Origin: JAIEPW01 sp964406035
GTDB lineage: Bacteria > Acidobacteriota > Terriglobia > Bryobacterales > Bryobacteraceae
Length of the DNA stretch: 32,100 nt
Direction of reading: 5' to 3'
Assembly (NCBI GenBank): GCA_964406035.1
Contig: CAYOQB010000047.1
Coordinates: 1-32,100 of the forward strand
Part shown: positions 22,092-30,235 of the stretch, one piece after another
Numbering within the stretch: the stretch's first letter is position 1
Layout of the letters: each line of letters begins with the position of its first letter
Made by a program: the position numbers and the translations under genes
Notes under the pieces: generated by a model
Databases searched by the model: none
Told to the model about the DNA's origin: nothing
Seen by the model: the letters and a program-made list of their open reading frames with translations, nothing else

Positions 22092-23862
22092 GCAGGCGCT
22101 GTTCGCCCGACGCCTCGACAACGCGGCGCAGCTCGGCCGATTCGAAGGGTTTGGAAATGTAGTCGTCCATCCCGGATTCCAGGCAGCGGCGGCGGTCTTC
22201 TTCCATCGCGCTGGCGGTCATCGCCACGATGCGGATGTGCCGTCCGCTGCCCCGCTCGCGTTCGCGGATGATGCGGGTGGCTTCAATGCCGCTCATCCCG
22301 GGCATCTGCAGATCCATCAGGATCAGATCGAATTTCTCGCGGCTGGAGATTTCCACGGCCTCGCGTCCGTCCAGCGCGCAGATCACTTCGTTGCCCCACT
22401 TGGTAAGCAGCACCGTCGCCAGCCTGCGATTCACCAGATTATCCTCGGCCAGCAGGACGCGTTTGCCCGCGGCGGGGCGCGGAGCGCGCGCCATGCTGCG
22501 CGCCGGCTCTGCCTGCGCCGCGCTGCGCGTCAGGCGCGCGGTGAAGTAGAACACGCTGCCTACCCCCGGTTCGCTCTGCAGCCACAAACGTCCGCCCAGC
22601 AGCGTGGCCAGGCGCGAGGAGATCGTCAGCCCCAGCCCGGTGCCGCCGTAGCGCCGGGTCGTCGATCCGTCGGCCTGCTCAAAGGGGCGGAACACGGTTT
22701 CCTGCTTGTCTTTCGGAATCCCAATCCCCGTGTCGCGGACCGCGAACTGCACGCCGTAATCCGGCGGATTGTCGAACAGCGCGGTCACTTCAATCGATAC
22801 CGAGCCTTGCTCGGTGAACTTAATCGCGTTGCTCACCAGGTTCGTCAGCACCTGGCGAACGCGCAGTGCGTCTCCGCTGAGCGAATCCACCACCTCATGC
22901 GCGACGCTCCACTCCAGCAACACGCCCTTGCGATTCGCCGCCACCTGGAACGTCTTGGCTACCGCCTCCACCAGCTCGCGGATCTGGAACGGCGCGTCCT
23001 CCGGCTCCAGCTTCCCTGCCTCGATCTTGGAAAGATCCAGCAACTGGTTCAGCAGCTCCAGCAGCGTATCGGCGGAACCCCGCGCGGTCTCGACGTAATC
23101 CCGCTGCTCCGCGGATAGCGGCGTTTCCAGCACCAGGCTGGTCATGCCGATCACGCCGTTCATCGGAGTCCGCAACTCATGGCTGATGTTGGCCAGGAAC
23201 TCGCTCTTGGCGCGGTTGGCCGCCTCGGCGGCTACCTTCGCTTTTTCCAGCTCCTCGGCGCGGATGCGCAGCAGCTCGCGATCATGGAAGCTGCTCCAGT
23301 ACTGCTCGGAGCTGTTGCGGCTCTGTACCAGGATGTAAACCAGGAAAATGGTCTCCACCAGCGCGCACAGCAGCGGCCGCAGCGTTCCGTCGCCGGCTTG
23401 CGTCGCGATGACGGGGCCTACCATGCTCAGCGAATACGTGCGCACGATCAGATAGGAAGGCGCGCCGGCTGCCGCGAAAGCGCTGCACGAGCCCACGATC
23501 AACAGCAATACCAGCAGCGTTGTGAAACTTTCGTAGCCGAACCAGACTGCCGTCAGCGCTCCGAAAACGCCCCAGGAAAGCGCCGTGATGCCGATAGCCA
23601 GATGCAACAGCCGCCGCCAGAGCTCGGAATTCGCGGCGCTGCGGACGGTGCAGACCAAATAGCAGCGCATCAGCACTGACGCGCTCACAATCCCGGCGTG
23701 CAAGGTGAACGCATCCTGGTGCGCCGTCCGGTATTGCGTCGCCGATCCTATGATCAGCAGAAACACCAGATGGGTCCACAATCCGGCCGACACCCGGCGC
23801 GCCAGCGCGACATTTGCATGGCGGACCACCGCGCCCGGCGATTTGGAATTCGGAGCAGTCAT
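22078..23862 (-). CDS. Membrane hybrid sensor histidine kinase with C-terminal receiver
   Basis: A 594-residue hybrid kinase (counting from the ATG at 23862, preferred to a GTG 24 codons upstream; neither has a strong ribosome-binding site). About six N-terminal membrane helices (roughly 28-180) and no large extracytoplasmic sensor precede a short coiled coil and the HisKA domain with FLANISHELRTPMNGVIGM (phospho-acceptor His228). An HATPase domain follows with NLVSNAIKFT, DTGIGIP and GGTGLGLTI. The C-terminal receiver has LLAEDNLVNRR, LMDLQMPGMSG (phospho-acceptor Asp517) and the Lys in YISKPF. It would need a separate His-phosphotransfer partner, not seen here. The stimulus is unknown, perhaps sensed inside the membrane. 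Confidence 0.93.
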   Translation of the reverse strand: MTAPNSKSPGAVVRHANVALARRVSAGLWTHLVFLLIIGSATQYRTAHQDAFTLHAGIVSASVLMRCYLVCTVRSAANSELWRRLLHLAIGITALSWGVFGALTAVWFGYESFTTLLVLLLIVGSCSAFAAAGAPSYLIVRTYSLSMVGPVIATQAGDGTLRPLLCALVETIFLVYILVQSRNSSEQYWSSFHDRELLRIRAEELEKAKVAAEAANRAKSEFLANISHELRTPMNGVIGMTSLVLETPLSAEQRDYVETARGSADTLLELLNQLLDLSKIEAGKLEPEDAPFQIRELVEAVAKTFQVAANRKGVLLEWSVAHEVVDSLSGDALRVRQVLTNLVSNAIKFTEQGSVSIEVTALFDNPPDYGVQFAVRDTGIGIPKDKQETVFRPFEQADGSTTRRYGGTGLGLTISSRLATLLGGRLWLQSEPGVGSVFYFTARLTRSAAQAEPARSMARAPRPAAGKRVLLAEDNLVNRRLATVLLTKWGNEVICALDGREAVEISSREKFDLILMDLQMPGMSGIEATRIIRERERGSGRHIRIVAMTASAMEEDRRRCLESGMDDYISKPFESAELRRVVEASGEQRLLNAS

Positions 23863-24003
23863 CGAACTCGAATCCCCGGCCGGCAGCTCAAGGGAACGGA
23901 CATCCGCGCACGGCCGCGCCGCTGCCCGATCCACGAGTCTAGCAGATGCCGCAACCGGGCTTGCTTTATTCTGAGGCTATGGCCATCCATCCCTTCCCCC
24001 CTC

Positions 24004-25644
24004 ATGCCTGACCGCCCGCATCCTCTCCGCTGGCTTCGATCCGCCGCCCGGCGGCTGGTGCGCCGCAGTCAGGCGCGCCTGCCCTTCGGCATCGATCCCC
24101 TCCCCCAACCCGCCTCCTCTCCCACCCTTACCGTCCGCGGCTGGGCCGTGCACTCCCCACCGCCCGACTGCATCCGCCTGTCCATCCCCGGCCTGTCCCC
24201 CACCACCTGCCAGCTCGGCCTCCCCCGCGCGGACGCCGCCCTCCGCTTCCCGCACCTCCCCGGCGCGGAATCGTCCGGATGGGTGGGACGCGTTCCTTTG
24301 CAAGACTTATCGGAGGGAAGGCATCGGATCGGAGTCGAAATTTATGCGGGCCAGCAACTCCTTCACTCCCACTCCCGATCCTTCCTCCTCCACCGCGCCC
24401 AATCCGACGCCGCGCGCTACCAGCGATGGATCGCCCGCCGTGATGCCCCTGGCTCCATCGCAGCCGCCCCCGCCGGCTGGAAAATCTTTCTCGATTCCGA
24501 GACCCGCCTTCATCCCGCCGCGCTCGCCCGGCTCTCCGCTTTCATCGATCGCCACCCCAACGCTGTCGCCGTGTACTCCGACGCGGACCACCTCGCTCCC
24601 TCCGGCGAGCGCGCCCTGCCGCTGTTCCTGCCCGCTTGGTCGCCCGAACTCTTCGATCAGTTCCCCGCGATGCCCGGGCTGCTCGCTGTCCGCGATGCGC
24701 TGCTCCCCGCCGATGCCGATCCGTTACGGGCGCTGCTCGCGCGCGGCATCCAGGCTCATCACCTGCCCGATGTTCTCGCCCACCGCGGCCGCGACTTCCA
24801 CCTGAACCCGCCCGCCGCTCCGGTTCCCGACGCCGGCCCTCCCGTCGCGATCCTGATTTCCTCCGGCGGGCGGCTGGACGTTCTCCGACGCAACCTGAAG
24901 GCGCTGCGGGCCACCGCCGGCTATCGTGATTTCGAAATTACGGTGATCGACAACTCCCGGGACGGCGCTCTTGCCGCCGAACTCGCCGCCCAAGGCCTGT
25001 CGCGATTCGACTGGCGCGACCGCCCCTTCGATTTCGCCGCCATGAACAACGCCGCGGCGCGCGCCTGCTCCGCTCCGCTGCTGCTGTTCTTGAACGACGA
25101 TGTCGAAGCCGCCGGAGAAGGCTGGCTTCGCGAGCTGGTCTTCCAGGTCACCCGCGCCGACATCGGCATCGCCGGCGCGAAACTCTTGTACCCCAGCGGA
25201 CTGCTGCAGCATGCCGGAATCAACATCGGCGTTTGCGGGCCCTGCGTCAACGCCTTCGCGCGCTGTGAGCCGGACCAGCTTGCATTCCGTGCCTGGAATC
25301 CGGCGGAAACCGTGCGCAATGTCGCGGCCGTAACCGGCGCCTGCCTGATCACCCACCGCGACCTGTTCCTGCGCCTCGGAGGCTTCGATGAGCAGCGCTT
25401 CCCCGTCGCTTACAACGACGTGGATTACTGCCTCCGCGTCCTGCAACAGGAGCAGCGCATCGTTTACACGCCACGCGCCGTGCTCTTTCACCATGAGGCC
25501 TATTCCAAGCCCCTCAGCCTGGCGCACGCCCATCCTAGGGAAGTCGCCGCCTTCGAAAGCCGCTGGTCCGCGTTCCTCCAGCACGACCCGTACTACAACC
25601 CCAACCTCACCCGATCCTCGCCCGGATGGGAAATCGACGATTGA
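24004..25644 (+). CDS. Family 2 glycosyltransferase with an unassigned N-terminal half
   Basis: A 546-residue protein starting at ATG 24004. The C-terminal half (about 280-540) is a GT2 (GT-A fold) transferase: VAILISSGGRLDVLRRNLKAL, ITVIDNSRDG, FDFAAMNNAAARA, the metal-binding LLFLNDDVEAAGEGWL, then VTGACLITHRDLFLRLGGFDE and YNDVDYCLRV. The N-terminal half is basic at first (RSAARRLVRRSQARL) and then Pro-rich, with a beta-sandwich-like sequence. It resembles the front of large rhamnosyl/galactosyl chain-building transferases, but I cannot name the fold. Without neighbouring polysaccharide genes the acceptor is unknown. Its stop lies one base from that of the convergent TPR gene. Confidence 0.85.
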   Translation: MPDRPHPLRWLRSAARRLVRRSQARLPFGIDPLPQPASSPTLTVRGWAVHSPPPDCIRLSIPGLSPTTCQLGLPRADAALRFPHLPGAESSGWVGRVPLQDLSEGRHRIGVEIYAGQQLLHSHSRSFLLHRAQSDAARYQRWIARRDAPGSIAAAPAGWKIFLDSETRLHPAALARLSAFIDRHPNAVAVYSDADHLAPSGERALPLFLPAWSPELFDQFPAMPGLLAVRDALLPADADPLRALLARGIQAHHLPDVLAHRGRDFHLNPPAAPVPDAGPPVAILISSGGRLDVLRRNLKALRATAGYRDFEITVIDNSRDGALAAELAAQGLSRFDWRDRPFDFAAMNNAAARACSAPLLLFLNDDVEAAGEGWLRELVFQVTRADIGIAGAKLLYPSGLLQHAGINIGVCGPCVNAFARCEPDQLAFRAWNPAETVRNVAAVTGACLITHRDLFLRLGGFDEQRFPVAYNDVDYCLRVLQQEQRIVYTPRAVLFHHEAYSKPLSLAHAHPREVAAFESRWSAFLQHDPYYNPNLTRSSPGWEIDD

Positions 25645-25645
25645 T

Positions 25646-27544
25646 TCAGGTCCGGCACGCCTTCAACCCCACTTTCGCGCACAAAACTTCGATCCGCGGA
25701 TCGCCCCGCAGGGGATCCAGGCTCGGAGTCACCTTGAGATAGACGACGTTGCCGTCGCGCGCCGCCACCGCCCGCTCCAGAATCCGAAACGCCTGTTCCG
25801 CGTCGCCCAGCGCCGCCAGCGCGCCAGCGGCGGAAATTGAGCTCGCCCTGGCGGCCTCGTTCGCCAGCGCCTTAGCCTCGGCGGTTCTGCCCTCCCGGGC
25901 CAGCACCCAGACCCGGAGCGCCGCGTACTCCGGCGATCTCTTCGAAAGCGGCTGCAGGGCATCGGCCTCCTTCCAGGCTTCCGGAAACCGCCCCAGCAGC
26001 GCCAGCGTCCGCACCGCGCTCCGCCGCCCGGAGTCATAGGCGGGGTCGAGCACCAGCGATTTGCGGAACTGTTCCAGGGCCTCGCCGTACCGCCGCGCAT
26101 AGAACAGGCTCTGCCCCAGCGCGCCCGCGATCACCGTGCTCACCGGCGACAGCATGTCCGCGAGCTTCGCCTCCCGCACGGCGTCATCGTGCCGGCCTTC
26201 CAGCGAAAGCAGCCGCGAGTAGCGGGCATGCACGAAAGGGTGATTGGGATTCAGCGCCATCGCGCGGCGGAACAGGTTCTCCGCATCCCGCCACCGCCAC
26301 TCGTAATCGACGGCGATGGTTCCCAGAGTGGCGTACGGTCCGGCCAGGTTCGGATTGAGCTCCGACGCCTTACGGGCGCTCTGGCGGGCCAGCTCCAGCA
26401 GGCCGGCGGTTTCCTCCGGCGGCCGGAAATCGGCGTAGCCCAAATATGCGTCGGCCAGCACCGCGAACGCCTGCGCATGGCCCGGCTGGAGCTGAATCGC
26501 CTGCCGCGAGAACTCGATCGCATTCTTCAGGCTTGCTTCCGAACGCTGCTGCAGCAGGTGATTCGCTTGAATCACCAGATTGCTGATCCGCTGTTCCCGT
26601 TCGTCGAGGGTAGGCCGGAACCCGGACTCCGGCGGCAGGTTCGCCGCCAGCCTCAACTCGATGGTCCGCCCGATCTGCGCCTCCACTCCCAAGGAATCGC
26701 CCTTGGGCAGGTCGAAGGACTCGCTCCAGGCGTGCGAACCGTCCGCCGCCCGCGTGAGCTGCACCGAAATTCGCAGGTTCTGCCCGCCTTCCCGCAGGCT
26801 TCCTTCGAGCGCCGAATCCGTCTGCAGTTCCGCCGCCACCTTGCGAACGTCCATCGAGCGCCCCTTATACGCGAACGCCGACGAGCGCGAGATCACCCGC
26901 AAGCCATTGATCCGGGTCAGCCGGTTTGTCAGCTCGTCCGTCAACCCATCGGCCAGCGAATCGTACGCCGGATTGCCGGTAAGGTTCGCAAAGGGCAGAA
27001 CCACCAGCGCTCGAACATACGTCCCCTTGGCGCTGCCTCGCGCGGCCCGCCACTGCCATACCCCCAGCACCGCGACCGTCAGGGCAAGCACCGCCACCGC
27101 GGTCACTTGCAGGCGGCCTCGCGCGCGGACCGGGCGGCCTTCCACCGCCGCTTCCGCCGCAACTTCCGGATCGTCTTCGAGCGCCGCGGCGGGCTCTCCG
27201 ATGCGCGCGAAGCGGAACGCCGGGACATAGCCCCCCTTGGGCAAATCGATCCGCAACGGCTCACTGATTCCCTCGGAAGCGTAATACTCGGCGAGCTTGG
27301 CGCGCAGCCGTCGCGCGTCCACCCGAACCGCCGAGTCCAGCCGGGGGTCGAAGCTCCCGCCTTTGTCCAGAACCTCCACCCCGATCGAATATTCCTTCAG
27401 GTCCTCGGCTCGCCCCGCCAGGCTCCGCTCCACCACATAGCTCAGGAACCGGCATAGCCGTTCGGATCGCCCCAGAGTCTCGCTGGCCAGCAACCGCGTA
27501 AGCGCGCTTCGCACTTCGTCAGGATTGGGAGTCACTTCGGGCAC
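25646..27544 (-). CDS. Membrane TolB-N/TPR protein with N-terminal regulator-like domain
   Basis: About 632 residues from GTG 27544. The order is as follows. A short N-terminal domain (about 5-110) reads DEVRSALTRLLASETLGRSERLCRFLSYVVE...DLKEYSIGVEVL...FDPRLDSAVRVDARRLRAKLAEYY...GYVPAF, a module repeated across Acidobacteriota. One membrane helix follows at about 144-164. Next is a TolB/FlgO-like domain (VLPFANLTGNPAYDSLADGLTDEL...SAFAYKGRSMDVRKVAAEL). The C-terminal half is TPR-type repeats. Start choice: the frame is open to a TTG at 27661, but the family begins near residue 40 of that longer form, and a TACAAT -10 (27559-27554) lies just upstream. A role in regulation or scaffolding is inferred; the signal and partners are unknown. 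Confidence 0.8.
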   Translation of the reverse strand: MPEVTPNPDEVRSALTRLLASETLGRSERLCRFLSYVVERSLAGRAEDLKEYSIGVEVLDKGGSFDPRLDSAVRVDARRLRAKLAEYYASEGISEPLRIDLPKGGYVPAFRFARIGEPAAALEDDPEVAAEAAVEGRPVRARGRLQVTAVAVLALTVAVLGVWQWRAARGSAKGTYVRALVVLPFANLTGNPAYDSLADGLTDELTNRLTRINGLRVISRSSAFAYKGRSMDVRKVAAELQTDSALEGSLREGGQNLRISVQLTRAADGSHAWSESFDLPKGDSLGVEAQIGRTIELRLAANLPPESGFRPTLDEREQRISNLVIQANHLLQQRSEASLKNAIEFSRQAIQLQPGHAQAFAVLADAYLGYADFRPPEETAGLLELARQSARKASELNPNLAGPYATLGTIAVDYEWRWRDAENLFRRAMALNPNHPFVHARYSRLLSLEGRHDDAVREAKLADMLSPVSTVIAGALGQSLFYARRYGEALEQFRKSLVLDPAYDSGRRSAVRTLALLGRFPEAWKEADALQPLSKRSPEYAALRVWVLAREGRTAEAKALANEAARASSISAAGALAALGDAEQAFRILERAVAARDGNVVYLKVTPSLDPLRGDPRIEVLCAKVGLKACRT

Positions 27545-27553
27545 AGCCGAACC

Positions 27554-27559
27554 ATTGTA
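27554..27559 (-). promoter_or_regulatory. Candidate -10 element of the TolB/TPR gene
   Basis: On the minus strand TACAAT lies nine bases before the chosen GTG start, with no good -35 match (TTCACG sits 15 bases upstream). If used, the transcript would begin within a few bases of the start codon, so the mRNA would be leaderless or nearly so. Confidence 0.3.
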
Positions 27560-27666
27560 GCTTGCACCCGCAACCGTGAACAGCGCTCGAAATCGGCAGG
27601 AAATGCTTCCCCGACAGCCGTTACCGGACTCCGCGGCCCAATTTAACGTCGTTGAAAACAAAGAAG

Positions 27667-27679
27667 TTTCACGGTGAAA
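27667..27679. repeat. Perfect 6-bp inverted repeat, operator-like
   Basis: TTTCAC and GTGAAA flank a single G. The dyad lies between divergent genes and could be a repressor site. No regulator of either neighbour is identified, so the role is only suggested by position and symmetry. Confidence 0.4.
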
Positions 27680-27846
27680 ACGACCGTGGTTCCCTTATGA
27701 GCAAAGCCCCGGACCGGCCACAATCGATGGCATGCAAGTGAGCGGTGGCGATTCTTTCGATACCGATCGCATGGTTGCCTGGATGAACCGGCTGGCCGAC
27801 CGTGCGGAGTTCCGGCGCGGAACCTGGCCAGTCTACCGGCAGCCTC

Positions 27847-27861
27847 CCTCCATATTGGAGG
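27847..27861. repeat. Perfect 6-bp inverted repeat upstream of the methyltransferase
   Basis: CCTCCA and TGGAGG flank TAT (27853-27855). It lies 56 bases before the methyltransferase start. In RNA it would be a tight 3-base-loop hairpin; in DNA it could be an operator. There is no U-run, so it is not a terminator. Confidence 0.4.
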
Positions 27862-27917
27862 ATCCGTTCGCGGACACCACCAGTGAAATTCCCATTCCTA
27901 TATTTGGAGATCAGCAT

Positions 27918-28697
27918 ATGACTAGTGAACAGATTTGGGCCGCCGGCGATTTCTCCGCCGTGGCCGCGACTATGGTCGTCGTCGGCGAGAACCTGGTGGA
28001 GGCCGCCGCGATCCACCCCGGCGAACGCGTCCTCGATGTGGGTACCGGCAGCGGCAACACCGCGCTCGCCGCCGCCCGCCGCCATGCCATTGTCACCGGC
28101 GTGGACATCGTGCAGGCGTTGCTCGATCGCGCCCGCGAACGGGCCGTGGCCGAGCGGCTGCCGGCCAGCTTCCAGTTGGGCGATGCCCAGGACCTGCCCT
28201 TCGCCAACGGCTCCTTCGACGTTGTCACCAGCAGCTTCGGCGCGATTTTCGCTCCCGACCCGGAGAAGACCGCCGCCGAGATGATGCGGGTCTTGAAACC
28301 GGGCGGCCGCCTGGTAATGGCGAATTGGACACGATCCAGCTTCATCGGCGGGTTCCTGGGCGTCCACCGGCAGTACGTTCCGGCCCCGCCCGGCGCGCGC
28401 TCGCCGCTCGAGTGGGGCGATCGCCCCGTGCTCGAGGAACGCCTGGGCCGTTACTCGCGGCAGCTCGCCATACAGTCGCGCGAGTTCGCCTTCCGTGACC
28501 AGACCGCCCGCGCCTTCGTCGAGTTCATGCGGGTCAACTACGGTCCCACGCAAACCACCTTCGAGCGCGTCCCCGAGGACCGCCGCGAACGCTTCCTCGC
28601 CGATCTGACCGATGTGGCCATCCGCTTCAACCGCTCCCCCAACGGGTTCTGGTGCGCCCCCAGCGAGTACGTCGAGGTGATCGCGACCAAACGCTGA
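27918..28697 (+). CDS. Class I SAM-dependent methyltransferase
   Basis: A 259-residue methyltransferase of the UbiE/type 11 group. The SAM-binding motif is VLDVGTGSGNTAL (about 38-50), followed by the acidic VTGVDI, the LGDAQDLPFANGSFDVVTSSFG block and MRVLKPGGRLVMANW. The C-terminal part (EFMRVNYGPTQTTFERVP) resembles small-molecule methyltransferases of this class. Start: ATG 27918 follows GGAGA at 27906-27910 with seven bases of spacing, and the protein then begins at the normal length before motif I. The longer frame from 27732 is disfavoured. Substrate unknown; neighbours give no clue. Confidence 0.88.
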   Translation: MTSEQIWAAGDFSAVAATMVVVGENLVEAAAIHPGERVLDVGTGSGNTALAAARRHAIVTGVDIVQALLDRARERAVAERLPASFQLGDAQDLPFANGSFDVVTSSFGAIFAPDPEKTAAEMMRVLKPGGRLVMANWTRSSFIGGFLGVHRQYVPAPPGARSPLEWGDRPVLEERLGRYSRQLAIQSREFAFRDQTARAFVEFMRVNYGPTQTTFERVPEDRRERFLADLTDVAIRFNRSPNGFWCAPSEYVEVIATKR

Positions 28698-28742
28698 CCC
28701 GCCGCAACGACGGATCACCGCAAGGATGATAGATTATTCCTC

Positions 28743-29813
28743 GTGAGACGATTGATCCTGCTGGCAGTAGCCGCCGCTCTCGCGGCGGATTTGCTGCCGG
28801 CGCAGCGCAAGAAAAAGAAGAAGGCTGAAGAAGAGTTCACGCAAACCCTTCCTGCCCTGCCGGATCCTCCTCTCGCGGTGTCGGCCGAGACCAGCAGGCT
28901 GGAGTTCCACGCCGCCGCAATGTCCGGAAAGGGTCTGCTTTCCCGGCAGACCCGGGATGCCCTGGATGACCTCTTCCGCAAGAATCGCGGCGCGACGATC
29001 ATCAAGCTGCGCGCCTTCGTGGCCGGCAGCGGCGATCTGCGCCGGGTGACAACGATCGTGGCGGAGGAGTTCTCGCGCCGCAAGTCGCCGCCTCCGGCGC
29101 TCAGCATCATCCAAGTCGGCGCGTTGCCGCTCGAAAGCGCGCAGATCGCGCTGGAATCGGTTTCGGCGGCGAAAAAGCCGGTGAATCCGGCCGGAGTGGT
29201 TTTCTTCTCCGGCCGCGCCGCGCCCACTCCCGCGGAAAGCGTCGACAGGCTGTCGAAGAATGTCGCCGATTCCGGTGCGACAGTGGTCCGCGTAACCTGC
29301 TTCCTGAGCTCCCTGGACCTCTATGACGGCGCCCGCCGGGCGGTTGCGGCGTCCTTCGGGCCCGCCGACGCCACCTTTGTGCAGTTGCAGAGGCTCCCCG
29401 TGGAGCCGGTCTGCGAGTGTGAAGCCGTGGGCAGGCTGGAGAAGCCCCCCGCCCGGGCCGTGGAGCTCGTTAACCCCGGCAAGAGCCCCCTTTTTGCGCA
29501 ATATGCGCTCGTTAACGCCCCTAAAGTGATCCTTACGGGGTCTCAAATGATGTTCGGTTCGGAGGAGCAGGACCTGCGGCTGGGCTTTGAACGGCTCGGT
29601 AAGGCGTTGGAATCACAGGGCGGGAGCTTCCGCAGCGTGGTCATGTCCAACACCTACCCGCTGGCGGCGTCGGTGCGGGACGGGATTCGCAAGATCCGCT
29701 TCGATTACTACAATCAGGCCAGTCCGCCGGCGAGCACAGTGCTTTTGTTTGAAGGACTTCCGTCGATTGACGCGACCGCGGCGGTGGCCGTGATCGCGGC
29801 CGTGGAGCCATAA
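28743..29813 (+). CDS. Secreted protein of three tandem Rid (YjgF/RidA) domains
   Basis: A 356-residue protein with a signal peptide (MRRLILLAVAAALAADLLPAQ) and a Lys-rich stretch after it. Three Rid-like repeats follow, at about 41-143, 146-232 and 238-354. Each ends with a strand, a GALPLESAQIALES-type turn and a Val/Ala-rich strand (LQRLPVEPVCECEAVG, FEGLPSIDATAAVAVIAAV). The third is most typical: ALVNAPKVILTGSQM...GFERLGKALESQGGSFRSVVMSNTYP. RidA uses an Arg just before this Leu-Pro turn to deaminate imines; that Arg is absent from all three repeats. Hydrolytic RidA activity is therefore doubtful and the function is unknown. GTG at 28743 is the start; AAGGA lies at 28721-28725, 17 bases before it, which is a long spacing. 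Confidence 0.8.
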   Translation: MRRLILLAVAAALAADLLPAQRKKKKKAEEEFTQTLPALPDPPLAVSAETSRLEFHAAAMSGKGLLSRQTRDALDDLFRKNRGATIIKLRAFVAGSGDLRRVTTIVAEEFSRRKSPPPALSIIQVGALPLESAQIALESVSAAKKPVNPAGVVFFSGRAAPTPAESVDRLSKNVADSGATVVRVTCFLSSLDLYDGARRAVAASFGPADATFVQLQRLPVEPVCECEAVGRLEKPPARAVELVNPGKSPLFAQYALVNAPKVILTGSQMMFGSEEQDLRLGFERLGKALESQGGSFRSVVMSNTYPLAASVRDGIRKIRFDYYNQASPPASTVLLFEGLPSIDATAAVAVIAAVEP

Positions 29814-29821
29814 AGAACGAC

Positions 29822-29856
29822 GGCGGGCTGCCGGGGACGTACCCGGCAAGCCCGCC
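29822..29856. terminator. Strong GC-rich stem-loop between convergent genes
   Basis: GGCGGGCTGCCGGG (29822-29835) pairs with CCCGGCAAGCCCGCC (29842-29856) with a single bulged A and a six-base loop. It separates the triple-Rid gene (ends 29813) from the pilin gene (stop 29882). On the minus strand the stem is followed by GTCGTTCTTT, a weak U-run; on the plus strand it is followed by GCAAAAAG. It is a better candidate terminator for the pilin transcript than for the Rid transcript. Confidence 0.6.
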
Positions 29857-29881
29857 GCAAAAAGCCTTTGAAACTGAAGGT

Positions 29882-30073
29882 TTAGGAACCAGCAGTCGCG
29901 GCCGCGCTCATCACCGAAGCGACCTTCGAGAAAATCGTCGAGATCGATGTGGCAACGCCCGGCATGATCGCGCCAGCGGCAACGGCCACGAAACCCGCCA
30001 TCAAAGCATATTCGATGAGGTCCTGACCGCGAGTGTCCTTCCAAATACGAAGCTTCCAAACCAGATTCATCAT
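29882..30073 (-). CDS. Flp-type type IVb pilin
   Basis: A 63-residue prepilin starting at ATG 30073, preceded by GGAGAGGAGAAG (SD about ten bases away). The processing motif is RG|QDLIEYALMAGF: the prepilin peptidase would cut after Gly, leaving Glu at +5 and Tyr at +6, the Flp signature. The hydrophobic helix AGFVAVAAGAIMPGV follows and a short Ala-rich tail (ASVMSAAATAGS) ends it. Flp pilins are assembled by Tad secretion systems. None of the tad genes (ATPase, TadB/C platform, TadV peptidase) is in the window, so this is an isolated pilin gene. It ends just before the stem-loop at 29822-29856. Confidence 0.88.
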   Translation of the reverse strand: MMNLVWKLRIWKDTRGQDLIEYALMAGFVAVAAGAIMPGVATSISTIFSKVASVMSAAATAGS

Positions 30074-30154
30074 TGAGTTGTCTTCTCCTCTCCCTATTGC
30101 GATCACACTGTGTCGCTGTAGAAAAGTTATCATCGGGGGGGTCCGGAAAGAATC

Positions 30155-30182
30155 AGCATATCTACTTAAGGTGGGGGTTCAA
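30155..30182 (-). promoter_or_regulatory. Weak candidate promoter of the Flp pilin gene
   Basis: On the minus strand TTGAAC (30182-30177) and TATGCT (30160-30155) are 16 bases apart, giving a leader of about 75 bases to the start at 30073. Both boxes are only partial matches, and no sigma-54 type GG/GC pair is seen. Confidence 0.28.
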
Positions 30183-30235
30183 AACTCCTCAGGTGACTGA
30201 TTTTATTGGAACTTTTCCGTCGCTAGGACTACTCC

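Larger units (their letters stand above)
27545..27917. other. Divergent intergenic region between the TPR and methyltransferase genes
   Basis: These 373 bases hold no gene I can support. The plus frame upstream of the methyltransferase is open from an ATG at 27732, but it adds 62 residues unlike any known methyltransferase extension and lacks a ribosome-binding site, so it is treated as leader. The region contains the two dyads listed separately and the minus-strand -10 element. No terminator or RNA gene is evident. Confidence 0.5.

Noticed and set aside
27732..27917. In-frame N-terminal extension of the methyltransferase
   Set aside because: No ribosome-binding site at the upstream ATG, no similarity to methyltransferase N-termini, and a good GGAGA site before ATG 27918.
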